Counted from the first letter of the stretch, positions 1-7,847 are shown. The stretch is DNA of 38,603 nt from Holophagaceae bacterium (GCA_025361205.1 JANYAS010000017.1:1-38603); one strand, 5' to 3'. A program made the numbers and translations. Notes: a model not told the origin generated them from the sequence alone.

Positions 1-34
1 GGTTCCCGACTCCGCGAGCCGGAGGCGAGTGGGA

Positions 35-55
35 GCACGGTGCGGGGCACCGTGC
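35..55. other. Perfect 8-bp hairpin in upstream non-coding region
   Basis: The arms at 35-42 and 48-55 are exact reverse complements (GCACGGTG and CACCGTGC) around a 5-base loop. It lies just 5' of the larger inverted repeat at 69-168 and may belong to the same structured RNA. It has no T-tract, so it is not a canonical terminator on either strand. Confidence 0.4.
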
Positions 56-68
56 GTGAGGCGGGAGG

Positions 69-168
69 GACGATGCCAGGCGGGCGCTCCTCGGCGTCAG
101 CGCCCTTGAACGATGAACCACATCGCCCTGCGGGCCCTTCCTTGATGAGCATCCCGCCTGGCATCGTC
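69..168. ncRNA. Candidate structured RNA or palindromic element closed by a 16-bp stem
   Basis: The segment at 69-84 is a perfect 16-base reverse complement of 153-168. Inside lie further small hairpins: 111-115 with 121-125 (CGATG/CATCG) and 125-128 with 132-135, plus an alternative stem of 83-88 with 99-104. This gives a branched fold of about 100 bases in a region with no convincing gene. I do not recognise a family: the conserved cores of RNase P RNA, tmRNA, SRP RNA and the common riboswitches are not visible, and an unbranched 6S fold does not fit well. It could equally be a palindromic repeat at the DNA level. Strand is unknown; if it is a leader, it would belong to the plus-strand gene at 285. 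Confidence 0.3.
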
Positions 169-271
169 GCGGCACGCGGGGGTTTGGGACAGGCTCTGCA
201 GCGAAGCACCCGTACCTGCACCGACCTGGGCGCGATCCCTGAGCCCTGCCAGCCCGGTGCCGAGGCCGGGC

Positions 272-284
272 TACACTGGGTCCC
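272..284 (+). promoter_or_regulatory. Probable -10 element (TACACT) close to a start codon
   Basis: TACACT at 272-277 is followed by only 7 bases before the ATG at 285, so a transcript starting at the usual distance would begin at or next to the start codon. No Shine-Dalgarno-like sequence lies before the ATG. A small G+C-rich hairpin (AGCCCGG with CCGGGCT, about 251-272) sits just upstream. No clear -35 box is visible. Confidence 0.45.
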
Positions 285-812
285 ATGAATGCAAAGACCC
301 TCCGCCGGACCGACCAAATCACTGTGGCTGCCCTGCTCCTCTGGGCCGGGGCGGCCCTGGGTTTCGGCCTCCTCATGGCACCGCTCCTCTTCCGGGAACT
401 GCCCAGCCGGGATCTGGCGGGCCGCGTGGCCGGCTTGATCGTCGGGCGGCTGGACGGGGCGGCCTGGATCGCCTTTGGCCTGGCGGGTCTGAGCTGGGGA
501 GCCCGCTGGGTCGCCGAGGTGAAGGAGGACCTCATCGGGCCCCTCCGCCTCTGGAGCTCCGCCTGGCTGGTGGCGCTACTCATGTGCCTGGCCAGCACCT
601 TCGTGGTGACACCCAAAATCCAGGCCATCCGGGCCCGGATCAACGCCCCCGTGGAAAGCCTGGCCCCGGACCACGTGGATCGCGTGGCCTACAACAAGGC
701 CCACGGCCTGAGCCGCAACCTGTTCTTCCTCCGCCTCCTGCTGGCCCTCGGGTTGGCGGCGACGGTCAGTGTACTGCCCCGGAAGGGGCTGGAACGGGAG
801 CAGACGAACTAG
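285..812 (+). CDS. DUF4149 family integral membrane protein
   Basis: A 175-residue protein with about four predicted membrane segments: roughly 14-37, 59-76, 88-109 and 145-163. The FGLLMAPLLF stretch near residue 27 and the later TPKIQAIRA and KAHGLS motifs match the DUF4149 (TMEM205-like) family. The family's biochemical role is unknown; location in the inner membrane is inferred from the helices. The start at 285 has a -10-like TACACT just upstream and no ribosome binding site, suggesting a leaderless message. The 3' end overlaps the convergent hflX gene by 47 bases (766-812), so no terminator can lie between them. Family assignment is fairly secure; function is not. Confidence 0.75.
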   Translation: MNAKTLRRTDQITVAALLLWAGAALGFGLLMAPLLFRELPSRDLAGRVAGLIVGRLDGAAWIAFGLAGLSWGARWVAEVKEDLIGPLRLWSSAWLVALLMCLASTFVVTPKIQAIRARINAPVESLAPDHVDRVAYNKAHGLSRNLFFLRLLLALGLAATVSVLPRKGLEREQTN

Positions 813-1986
813 CTTCCGGCAGCTCCCAGGGTTCCAAGGCCCGAGGTCTTGGGGGTCCTGGGATCAGCTCCCGCAGCCAGAGCCGGATCTCGTCCACGCC
901 GGTGCCCTGGATGGCGCAGGCCTGCACGGCGCCGGGGTGGCGCTTCTTCATGTCCAGTTTCTGGGGCCGATGCAGGCGGTCCACCTGGTTCAGCACCAAG
1001 AGTCGCGGCTGGGCCTCGATGCCTTCCGCCTCGCAGCCGATCTCCCGCAGGGTGGCCCCCACGATCTTGAGGTGCTCTTCCAGGTCCGGGTGGGCCGCAT
1101 CGGCCACCACCAGGAGAGCGTCCGCGGTACGGACCTCGCCCAGGGTGCTGCGGAAGGCCGCCACCAGTTGGTGGGGCAGCTTGCGGATGAAGCCCACCGT
1201 GTCCGCCACCAGGCACTGCTTGGGCTCCAAGCTGCCCTCGCCGGTCTCGGGATCGAAGTCCTGGCCCAGCCAGGCCTTGCGGGTGGTGGTGTCCAGGGTG
1301 GCGAAGAGCAGGTCGCGGGGTTCGCCTTCGCCGGTGAGGGCCTTCAGGAGGCTGGTCTTCCCGGCATTGGTGTAGCCCACCAGAGCCACCCGGGGTAGCC
1401 CCTTGGGGCGGCCCTGACGCTGGGTCTGGCGCACCTGTTCGAGGTGGGTGAGCTCCCGCTTCAGCTGGCTGATGCGGGCCCGGGTCATGCGGCGATCTAC
1501 CTCGATCTGGGTCTCGCCGGGGCCCCCGCGCAATCCCACCCCGCCGCCCTGCCGCTCCAGGTGGGTCCAGGCCCCCTTGAGCCGGGGCAGTTCGTACTCG
1601 CAACGGGCCAGTTCCACCTGGGCCTTGGCTTCCCGGGTCTGGGCGCGCTGTTCGAAGATGCTGAGGATCAGCCCCGTGCGATCCAGGCAGATGAGCCCCG
1701 TAAGCTTCTCGATGGCGTTCACCTGGCCGCCCCTCAGATCATCGTCGCAGATGAGGTAGCGAACCCCCTGCTGGGTGGCCTCGGCGGCCAGGGCCTCCAA
1801 CTGGCCGGAACCGTAGAAGGTCTTGTTGGCGATCTGGGACCGCTTCAGGGCCCGCCGAGCCTGCACCTCAAAACCGCAGCTACGGGCCAGTTCAGCCAGT
1901 TCCAGCAGGTGGTCCTGGATGAGATCCTCCCGGTCTTCCTGCCCTTGGCGGGCAATGAGCAGGCAGCGGAGGGGCGATTCATCCAT
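766..1986 (-). CDS. hflX: GTPase HflX, ribosome-associated
   Basis: A 406-residue GTPase. The N-terminal HflX domain (about 1-195) carries the family's GGxGxRGGPGETQIE stretch at 147-162. The G domain follows: G1 GYTNAGKT at 204-211, G3 DTVG at 262-265, G4 NQVD at 333-336. HflX binds the 50S subunit and splits or rescues stalled 70S ribosomes in stress. Unusual point: the G4 motif reads NQVD where NKxD is usual, so guanine specificity may be altered. The last ~30 residues are Pro/Ala-rich and probably disordered. It is transcribed divergently from the PilZ gene and overlaps the convergent DUF4149 gene at its 3' end. The family assignment is certain. Confidence 0.95.
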   Translation of the reverse strand: MDESPLRCLLIARQGQEDREDLIQDHLLELAELARSCGFEVQARRALKRSQIANKTFYGSGQLEALAAEATQQGVRYLICDDDLRGGQVNAIEKLTGLICLDRTGLILSIFEQRAQTREAKAQVELARCEYELPRLKGAWTHLERQGGGVGLRGGPGETQIEVDRRMTRARISQLKRELTHLEQVRQTQRQGRPKGLPRVALVGYTNAGKTSLLKALTGEGEPRDLLFATLDTTTRKAWLGQDFDPETGEGSLEPKQCLVADTVGFIRKLPHQLVAAFRSTLGEVRTADALLVVADAAHPDLEEHLKIVGATLREIGCEAEGIEAQPRLLVLNQVDRLHRPQKLDMKKRHPGAVQACAIQGTGVDEIRLWLRELIPGPPRPRALEPWELPEASSSAPVPAPSGAVH

Positions 1987-2067
1987 ATGCCCAAACTGCC
2001 CGCCCTGCGGGTAATAATCAAGCCCCCGGCCCGTGGGACGATGGGAAGAAGTAGGAGCCGAGACTTC
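1987..2067. promoter_or_regulatory. Divergent promoter region between hflX and the PilZ gene
   Basis: This 81-base spacer separates two divergent starts. The A+T-rich TAATAATC at 2012-2019 is the only -10-like stretch and could serve the plus strand. TAGGAG at 2052-2057 is a good Shine-Dalgarno sequence 10 bases before the ATG at 2068 and decides that start. No clear -35 boxes are visible on either strand. Confidence 0.4.
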
Positions 2068-3387
2068 ATGGCCATGTTCAGTGGGAAAAAAGCCAAGCCG
2101 TCGGAGGGATCCGAACTGGTCCTGGCCTACCTGGAGGACGCCCAGCGGGTGCGGGCCACGGTGCTGGCCGTCGACCCCAAGGGGCGCGAGGTCCCGGCCT
2201 CCCTGGTCGCCGTCACCGAGGAACGGGTCACCCTTTCGGTCCAGGGACCGGTCATGGCGGGCAAGGGCGATGGGGTCGGGATCCTCTTCTACCTCGATGG
2301 CCTCCGGCTGGAGGCCAAGGGCCGGGCCCTGGAGATCAAGCCCGGCACCCTCGTGCTGGCACTCCCCCCCAGCATCGAGCTGGCGGAGCGGAGGAAGCGG
2401 CCCCGCATGCGCATCAATCAGCGGGAGGGGGCCACCATCATCGCCCTCACCGGGCTGTTTGAGGGCATCGGCCTCACCGGCAGCATCGAGAATATTTCAG
2501 AAACCGGGCTCTGCATGAAGGTGGGGCGGGCCATGAACGTGAAGACCCAAGGGCCCATGCATATGGGCCCGAACCTGGTCTCGGTGGGTGAGCCCTTCAT
2601 GCTCATGAAGCTCAGCAAGCTGCCCAAATGCCCCCTGATCGAGCTCGGAGGCACCGTGGCCCATGTGGCGTCCGATGGCAGTGGCCTGTTGGTGGGAATT
2701 GCCTTCGAAGCCGGCAAGGAGTTTCTGCTGGGATCGGTGAAAGCCCTGGTGTCCAGCCGCACCAGCGGTATCCCCAGCAGCGTCCCCCCCAAGGCCCGAA
2801 GGCCTAAAGAGATCGAACCTCCACCGCCTGATCCCGCCCTCGAACTGGCGCCGCCCCCGCCCGCCCTCAAGAAAGAACCTGAGCCCGCCCCGGTCCCCGC
2901 GCTAGCCCCGGTGCCCCTGTCTGAGCCGGAGCCAGAGCCTACATCCCCGGCGCCTGAAGCTCTTGCCGCGGTGGAGTCCCCTGGCCGCGGCACCGCCCTG
3001 CTCCGCATGAAGAAGCGCACCCGCACGATCCTGTTGGCCATGCCTGAGGGACCGGGCCGCGACGCCCTGGCTGCGTTTCTGGCGGGGGATGGTTACGGCC
3101 AGATTGTGGCCGCGGCCACGCTCACGGAGCTGCTGGACCAGTTGGATCAGGCCCAGCTGGTCTTCGTGGATGTCGGTGTGGTGGAACTCCAGGGGCTGGC
3201 CCTGGCCTCACTCCTGCGCCACCACCTCGAGGATGAGATGCTCCCGGTGATCCTGGCCGCTGATTCCGTGGATGCCGAATTGGTGCTGGGCGCCCAGGAG
3301 GCCGGCGTGGCCCAGATCCTCGTGAAGCCCTATGAGCTGGATTCGGATTTCAGCCGCATGCTCGAGGAGCACCTGGGCATCGGCTAA
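2068..3387 (+). CDS. PilZ domain protein with C-terminal receiver-like domain
   Basis: A 439-residue protein. An N-terminal YcgR-like region (about 10-100) precedes a PilZ domain. The two c-di-GMP-binding motifs are visible: an Arg-rich RRKRPRMR at 108-115 and NISETG (D/NxSxxG) at 142-147. A long Pro/Glu/Ala linker (about 235-305) leads to a response-regulator-like domain (about 319-437) with Asp368 in the phosphoacceptor position and Lys420-Pro421. The usual N-terminal acidic pair is missing, so phosphorylation is doubtful. Likely role: cytoplasmic c-di-GMP sensor with an output through the pseudo-receiver. The start at 2068 is chosen for its Shine-Dalgarno; ATG 2041 would add nine residues. 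The lolC-like gene starts 9 bases after the stop, so they are probably co-transcribed. Confidence 0.8.
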   Translation: MAMFSGKKAKPSEGSELVLAYLEDAQRVRATVLAVDPKGREVPASLVAVTEERVTLSVQGPVMAGKGDGVGILFYLDGLRLEAKGRALEIKPGTLVLALPPSIELAERRKRPRMRINQREGATIIALTGLFEGIGLTGSIENISETGLCMKVGRAMNVKTQGPMHMGPNLVSVGEPFMLMKLSKLPKCPLIELGGTVAHVASDGSGLLVGIAFEAGKEFLLGSVKALVSSRTSGIPSSVPPKARRPKEIEPPPPDPALELAPPPPALKKEPEPAPVPALAPVPLSEPEPEPTSPAPEALAAVESPGRGTALLRMKKRTRTILLAMPEGPGRDALAAFLAGDGYGQIVAAATLTELLDQLDQAQLVFVDVGVVELQGLALASLLRHHLEDEMLPVILAADSVDAELVLGAQEAGVAQILVKPYELDSDFSRMLEEHLGIG

Positions 3388-3396
3388 CCTTTAGCC

Positions 3397-4623
3397 ATGC
3401 CCTTGTTCGAACGCACCATCGCCGATCGCTACCTGAAGACCCACCGCACGGGGGCCTTCGTCCGGGTCATGGTGCGGTTTGCCCGAGGCGGCACAGCCCT
3501 GGGCGTCTTCGCCATGGTGGTGACCCTGGCGGTGATGAACGGCTTCCGTGAGGAGATCCAGGCCACCCTCTTCAGCGCCACGGCTCACTTCACCGTGTTC
3601 CACCTGGCCGGGGACATCCCAGATACCGAAGGCGCCGTGAAGGCCATCCGCGCCGTGCCCGGCGTACAGGCGGCCTCGCCCATCCGCCTGGAGAAGGGCC
3701 TGCTCCGCCGCCCCGACAGCGAGATGCCCCCGGAGACCGTGGTTGTGAAGGCCGTGGATCCTGGCACGGCGCACGGCACCTCGAGCATCTTCGATTCCAT
3801 GCAGCCCATGCCCATCGAGCAGTTGAAGGAGGGCGACATCGTCCTGGGCCAGGAACTGGCGCAGCGCCTCAGCCTCAAGGTGGGCGATACCGTGGCCCTG
3901 GCCGTCTTCCGGCTGGAACTGGGCCTCGGTGGCCAGCAGCCCAAAGTGGCCGCCTTCCGCGTGGCGGGCACCTTCCATTCCCACAGCTCCGAGTACGACA
4001 AGGCCTGGGCCTTCATCCATCTGGCCGACGCCATGCGAATGGCCCGGTCCGAGGGCCGGGCCGAGATGATCGAGGTGCGCGCCAAGAGCATCGAGGCCAT
4101 CGCCGAGGTGAAGCCCCGGGTGCTGGAGGCCCTGGGCCCCGCCTACCAGGCCACCGACTTGCGGGAGTCCAACCGGGCCCTGTTCGCCGCCCTCACCGTG
4201 GAGAAGTGGGCCTTCGCCGCCATCCTGAGCCTCATCGTCCTAGTGGCGGCCTTCAACATCGTGGCCTCCCTGGTGCTGCTGGTGACCGAGAAGCGCCGGG
4301 ACCTGGGTGTCCTGCTGGCCCTGGGCGCTACGCCGAGACAGATCCAGCGGCTCTTCGAGCTGCAGGGCCTGCGCATCGGCGCCGTGGGCACAGCCTGGGG
4401 CCTGGGCACCAGCGTGCCCCTCTGCCTCATCCTCGACCACTTCCGCCTGCTGAAACTGCCTGCGGCCGTCTACGACTTCATCACCTACATGCCGTTCCGG
4501 CTCAAGCTGGCGGACATCCTGCTGGTGGGGATCTTCCCCCTGCTGGTGTCCTGGCTGGCCGCGCGGTACCCCGCGAAGAAGGCCGCCTCACTGGATCCCG
4601 TCGATGCCCTGAGGTCGGAATGA
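3397..4623 (+). CDS. lolC: LolC/LolE-type lipoprotein-releasing ABC transporter permease
   Basis: A 408-residue permease with the MacB/FtsX layout: one N-terminal membrane segment (about 30-48), a large periplasmic domain (about 50-265), then three C-terminal segments (about 268-292, 315-345, 372-392). The C-terminal motif with EKRRDLGVLLALGAT and the PAKKAASLDPVDALR ending are typical of LolC/LolE. With LolD it extracts lipoproteins from the inner membrane for transfer to LolA. Only one permease gene is present here, so it may work as a homodimer (LolF-like) or pair with a gene elsewhere. Its stop overlaps the lolD start (ATGA at 4620-4623). Confidence 0.85.
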   Translation: MPLFERTIADRYLKTHRTGAFVRVMVRFARGGTALGVFAMVVTLAVMNGFREEIQATLFSATAHFTVFHLAGDIPDTEGAVKAIRAVPGVQAASPIRLEKGLLRRPDSEMPPETVVVKAVDPGTAHGTSSIFDSMQPMPIEQLKEGDIVLGQELAQRLSLKVGDTVALAVFRLELGLGGQQPKVAAFRVAGTFHSHSSEYDKAWAFIHLADAMRMARSEGRAEMIEVRAKSIEAIAEVKPRVLEALGPAYQATDLRESNRALFAALTVEKWAFAAILSLIVLVAAFNIVASLVLLVTEKRRDLGVLLALGATPRQIQRLFELQGLRIGAVGTAWGLGTSVPLCLILDHFRLLKLPAAVYDFITYMPFRLKLADILLVGIFPLLVSWLAARYPAKKAASLDPVDALRSE

Positions 4624-5276
4624 TTGGCCATCCCTTGTCCATCACCGGCCTGCACAAGACCTACCCGGGCAACGCCCATCCGGTCTTCGACGGCTTCTCC
4701 ATCGAGGTGGAGGCCGGCAGCCTCTGCGCCATCGTGGGGGTATCGGGCGTGGGGAAGACCACCCTCCTGAACTGCGTGGCGGGCCTGGACCACTGGGAGA
4801 GCGGCATCATCGCGGTCGGCGGGGAGCCCGTTCCCGACGGCGCCGAGGCCCGCGCCCTCTACCGGCGGCGGCGCGTGGGCCTGGCCTTTCAGCAGCCCCA
4901 CCTGCTGCCCGAGTTCACTGTGCGGGAGAACCTGCGCATGCCCCTCCTCATCGATGGGGAGGTGACACCCGAGGCCGAAGTCTGGATCGGACAGCTGCTG
5001 TCCACCGTGGGTCTGGGGGATCTCGGGGAGCGCCTGCCCGGCCAGCTGTCCGGCGGCGAGGCCGCCCGCGTCGGTCTGGTCCGGGCCCTGGTGCGCAAGC
5101 CCACCCTCTGGCTCCTGGACGAGCCCACCGGCAACCTCGATCCCGCCACCGCGGAGGAAGTGTTCGGCTTCCTGCTGGGCCTGCACGCCGAACTGCGCCC
5201 CACCACCCTGCTCGTCACCCACAACCCCGGCCTCGCCGAGCGCTGCATGCGAACCGTGCGATTGGGGTGCGTCTGA
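4620..5276 (+). CDS. lolD: LolD-type ABC transporter ATP-binding protein
   Basis: A 218-residue ATPase with a full motif set: Walker A GVSGVGKT at 40-47, Q-loop near FQQPHLLPE at 90-98, signature LSGGE at 143-147, Walker B LWLLDE at 163-168 and switch His201. Length and the DEPTGNLD stretch fit the LolD/MacB/FtsE group; the preceding permease makes LolD the best reading. It energises lipoprotein release from the inner membrane. The start is fixed by the ATGA overlap with the permease stop, implying translational coupling. The nearby lnt gene (20527) and the lipoprotein gene at 18637 fit a working lipoprotein pathway. Confidence 0.88.
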   Translation: MIGHPLSITGLHKTYPGNAHPVFDGFSIEVEAGSLCAIVGVSGVGKTTLLNCVAGLDHWESGIIAVGGEPVPDGAEARALYRRRRVGLAFQQPHLLPEFTVRENLRMPLLIDGEVTPEAEVWIGQLLSTVGLGDLGERLPGQLSGGEAARVGLVRALVRKPTLWLLDEPTGNLDPATAEEVFGFLLGLHAELRPTTLLVTHNPGLAERCMRTVRLGCV

Positions 5277-5350
5277 AAGTTGGGATGGTCCGCGCGGTCC
5301 AAGGGTGGATATTTAGGTCCCAAACCCCCTCTTTCCCAGCGCGGGTGGCA

Positions 5351-5362
5351 TAATCTAGGCCC
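5351..5362 (+). promoter_or_regulatory. Probable -10 element (TAATCT) close to a start codon
   Basis: TAATCT at 5351-5356 lies only 6 bases before the ATG at 5363, matching the short -10-to-start spacing seen at 285, 11363 and 12388. No Shine-Dalgarno sequence is present (the bases before ATG read AGGCCC). A leaderless transcript is inferred. Confidence 0.5.
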
Positions 5363-6070
5363 ATGCGTGGCTTGGTTCCTCGACTTGCCTTTTGTGTCCT
5401 GGCGTTGGTGCCAGGACTGTCCGCCCAACCGCCGCTGCCCATGGATGCCCTGGCACCCCAGCACCGAGCTGCCGTGCAGGACATCCTCGATCGCCTGGAC
5501 TTCACCTTCCAGATCCAGACGCCCCCCAAGCAGGTGCACCTGGCCACCGTGGAGAAGCTCTATGACCGCCCCCGCCTCAGCGCGGCCATGTGGCGCATCT
5601 GCCAATTCGTGCCTCGTTTCTACACCTTCGAACTGCCCGAAAGGGCCTTTACCGTCGACGACCTGAAGGGGCTGCACGGCACCATGACCCTGATTTACAA
5701 GAAGCCTGGCTACCGCATCTACATCGCCGATGGCCGGGTGGAGAAGGGGCGCATGAACAACCCCTTTGCCGTGGGCGCGAAAATGGTCACCGCCTACCGT
5801 TACTGGGAAGGACCCCGCGGACTGGAAGGCCACCTCCAGACCTGGACCGCCCTGGACAGCTCCCTCCTGGGCTTCCTGACCCATCCTTTCCGCAGCTACA
5901 TCCAGCGGCGCCAGGAAGAGTTCATCGCCTACATCTTCAGCAATATCGCCCAGGGCAGCGAGTTCGCGGAAAGCCACCCGCAGGAGTTCCAGGAGCCCAT
6001 CCGTCGGGAAGGCGATCCCGTCGCCATCCGGCAATTCGAAGCCGCCTTCGGAAAGAATGGAAAGCACTGA
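5363..6070 (+). CDS. Exported protein of unknown function
   Basis: A 235-residue protein. Residues 1-21 form a signal peptide (basic MRGLVPR, hydrophobic core, cleavage after Ser-Ala before Gln-Pro-Pro), so a periplasmic or secreted location is likely. The mature part is mixed alpha/beta with several aromatic stretches (MWRICQFVPRFYTF near residue 75; YKKPGYRIYIADGRVEKG near 110-127) and no Cys cluster, heme site or catalytic motif I recognise. It has its own apparent promoter and stands between lolD and a convergent protease gene, so context gives no firm clue. A role in binding lipid or cell-envelope material would be a guess. Confidence 0.6.
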   Translation: MRGLVPRLAFCVLALVPGLSAQPPLPMDALAPQHRAAVQDILDRLDFTFQIQTPPKQVHLATVEKLYDRPRLSAAMWRICQFVPRFYTFELPERAFTVDDLKGLHGTMTLIYKKPGYRIYIADGRVEKGRMNNPFAVGAKMVTAYRYWEGPRGLEGHLQTWTALDSSLLGFLTHPFRSYIQRRQEEFIAYIFSNIAQGSEFAESHPQEFQEPIRREGDPVAIRQFEAAFGKNGKH

Positions 6071-6114
6071 GACGGAAGCCCGGGCGGGACGATATCACTC
6101 GCTTGGTCTGACCT

Positions 6115-7278
6115 TCATTCCGAAGGGGGCACCGTCAACAGAACTTCCTGTTCCGCACGGAGCACACGCCAGGTGAGGGCCTGCCCCCGGTCGATGAGGG
6201 CCTTGGCAGCACGGATCGTGAGGGCCTTGCCATCCAGGGCGCCGACTGCCAGCACTTCGTCACCCTCCTTGAGTCCAGCCTTGGCCCAGCGACTCGCGGG
6301 GCTGATGCGTTCTGCCAGGAGCCGCTGACCGTTCGCCCGACGCTCCCAGGCCAGAGGTGCGCGGGCGAGTGGCTTCCGGTAGGGCAGATCACCCTGGGAA
6401 TCCAGGGTGAAGGTAGCCCACTGGTCGATGAAGTCCAGGCCCAGGGGAGCCGCCCAGAGGACCACCCGGCCGATGCTGGCTCCGCCTTTGCCTTCCTTGA
6501 CCAGATCGAGGCTGACCTTCCTCCAGGCCTTGCCGCCCGCGTCGAGACGGTCCACCTTGACCGTCTTGCCCTGCACAACGACCCCGGAAGCTCCAGAGGT
6601 GAAAAAGGGCTCCGGGTGATCCGTTTCGTCGGCATCCCCGTTCATCTGGATGCCGCCGTTGTCGCCGGTATCCAACGTGCAGGGTACATCCGTACCAGCC
6701 ACCTTGACGAAGAGGATCGGCAGGTCGTTCTCACCGTAGGCGATCGGGATCCGATAGCCTGGGACGTCCTGCCACCAACGGATCTCCCGGGCGATGGGAT
6801 CCAGCACGAAGCGCGTGCCCCGCAGGAAGTTCATGCCGAGGATGCCGTCCACCGGCTCGTCCTGGAGCCGCCCCAGCATGGTCCCCCTCAGGTCCATGCG
6901 GTAGGCCATGAGGTCCTCCCGCACCATGCCTGCGAGCTCCATGCGCTTCAGATTGATAATGCGAGTGGCCACGCGCTGCCCGGTGGCGTCACCCACGGTG
7001 CTGCTGGCGCCCTTCGGCTTTTCGGGCTCCTCCCAGAAGAAGTCCGGGGAGACCGAGGCGTCCAGCACGTTGAGCGTGGCGCCGGTATCAAGGATGAAGC
7101 GGAAATCCCGGTCCGGCACGCTTGGTTTCTTGGAGGCCAGACGCACTTTGACAATCAAGAGGCCGTTCTCGTCCACCTCAACGGGCGTGACGCTCCCCTT
7201 GGGGCGCACGTCCGCTGAAAGCGATAGAGACAGGGCCAAGGCAACAGCCAGGGCCAGGCCGATTTGGAACTGTCTCAT
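6115..7278 (-). CDS. Exported retropepsin-like aspartyl protease with PDZ domain
   Basis: A 387-residue protein with a signal peptide (about 1-22, ending LSLSLSA-D). Two aspartyl-protease motifs occur in one chain: DTGA at 64-67 and DTGD at 203-206, suggesting a two-lobed fold. A PDZ domain occupies about 315-387 (SPASRWAKAGLKEGDEVLAV region), as in other bacterial PDZ aspartyl proteases. Likely a periplasmic protease; the substrate is unknown. The start at 7278 is preferred because GGAG lies 5 bases upstream and the signal peptide begins there; an in-frame ATG at 7311 would add 11 residues ahead of it. It follows ruvX by 55 bases on the same strand, so read-through is possible. Confidence 0.75.
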   Translation of the reverse strand: MRQFQIGLALAVALALSLSLSADVRPKGSVTPVEVDENGLLIVKVRLASKKPSVPDRDFRFILDTGATLNVLDASVSPDFFWEEPEKPKGASSTVGDATGQRVATRIINLKRMELAGMVREDLMAYRMDLRGTMLGRLQDEPVDGILGMNFLRGTRFVLDPIAREIRWWQDVPGYRIPIAYGENDLPILFVKVAGTDVPCTLDTGDNGGIQMNGDADETDHPEPFFTSGASGVVVQGKTVKVDRLDAGGKAWRKVSLDLVKEGKGGASIGRVVLWAAPLGLDFIDQWATFTLDSQGDLPYRKPLARAPLAWERRANGQRLLAERISPASRWAKAGLKEGDEVLAVGALDGKALTIRAAKALIDRGQALTWRVLRAEQEVLLTVPPSE

Positions 7279-7333
7279 CGCGACTCCATCAGGATTTCCG
7301 CATGGTGACACATCGGCACTGGACCCCGTGGCA

Positions 7334-7771
7334 TCAACCCAGCAAGGCCGGGGGAATCCCCTTCGCCCGCCGATCCTCCAGCAGCTCAGCCAGGATCACC
7401 GCGGCGGCGGCGGCGTCCAGCATCGCCTTGCGCTTGTCGGGCTTCACGCCTCGCTCCCGCAGGAGGCGCTCGGCTTCGGCACTGCTGAGGTGCTCGTTCA
7501 CAAGGCGCAGGGGGAGGCCGGTGCGTTCGGCCAGCGCCTCGCCAAAGGCCCTGGCCGCGTGCGCCGTGGCGCTTTCGGCACCGTCCTTGTGGCGGGGCAG
7601 CCCCACCGCCAGGGCCTGCACACCCTCCTCCCTGCAGAGCCGTACCAGGCCCTCCAGGGTGCGCTCATGTTCCTGGGGCCACACCGCGAAGGGCGAGGCC
7701 AGGATCTCCAGCTCGTCCGAAAAGGCGAGGCCGATCTTCTTGGTACCGTGGTCAATGGCAAGCCAGCGCAT
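7334..7771 (-). CDS. ruvX: YqgF/RuvX family putative pre-16S rRNA nuclease
   Basis: A 145-residue RNase H-fold protein of typical YqgF length. The three catalytic acidic residues are present: Asp7 in the first strand (DHGTKKIG), Glu93 in VNEHLSS and Asp119 in LDAAAAAVIL. The VGLPRHKDG stretch at 56-64 is the conserved family loop. E. coli YqgF matures the 16S rRNA 5' end; the family is also annotated as a Holliday-junction resolvase. The start has a TAGGCT -10-like sequence 6 bases upstream and no clear ribosome binding site. Divergent from the GMC oxidoreductase gene. Confidence 0.9.
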   Translation of the reverse strand: MRWLAIDHGTKKIGLAFSDELEILASPFAVWPQEHERTLEGLVRLCREEGVQALAVGLPRHKDGAESATAHAARAFGEALAERTGLPLRLVNEHLSSAEAERLLRERGVKPDKRKAMLDAAAAAVILAELLEDRRAKGIPPALLG

Positions 7772-7847
7772 GGCACTAGCCTAGATGGAATCCCTTCTGA
7801 CCGGGTGGTAGGCTTCCACCTTCACCCAAGACAGCACGGAGCGCGCC
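7772..7847. promoter_or_regulatory. Divergent promoter region between ruvX and the GMC oxidoreductase
   Basis: On the minus strand TAGGCT (7783-7778) is followed by 6 bases and then the ruvX ATG. On the plus strand TAGGCT recurs at 7809-7814, with a 33-base leader to the ATG at 7848 and a GGAG Shine-Dalgarno sequence 7 bases before it. The same hexamer thus serves, or appears to serve, both directions. Confidence 0.4.

Noticed and set aside
35..168. 6S RNA, RNase P RNA or tmRNA in the first spacer
   Set aside because: The fold is short and branched, and none of the conserved cores of these RNAs is visible; left as an unnamed candidate.
40..288. An 82-codon frame across the first spacer
   Set aside because: It runs through the inverted repeats and has no Shine-Dalgarno or recognisable domain; structure explains the region better.
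1444..2067. A 208-codon N-terminal extension of the PilZ protein in frame
   Set aside because: It runs antisense through hflX, and a Shine-Dalgarno at 2052-2057 places the start at 2068.
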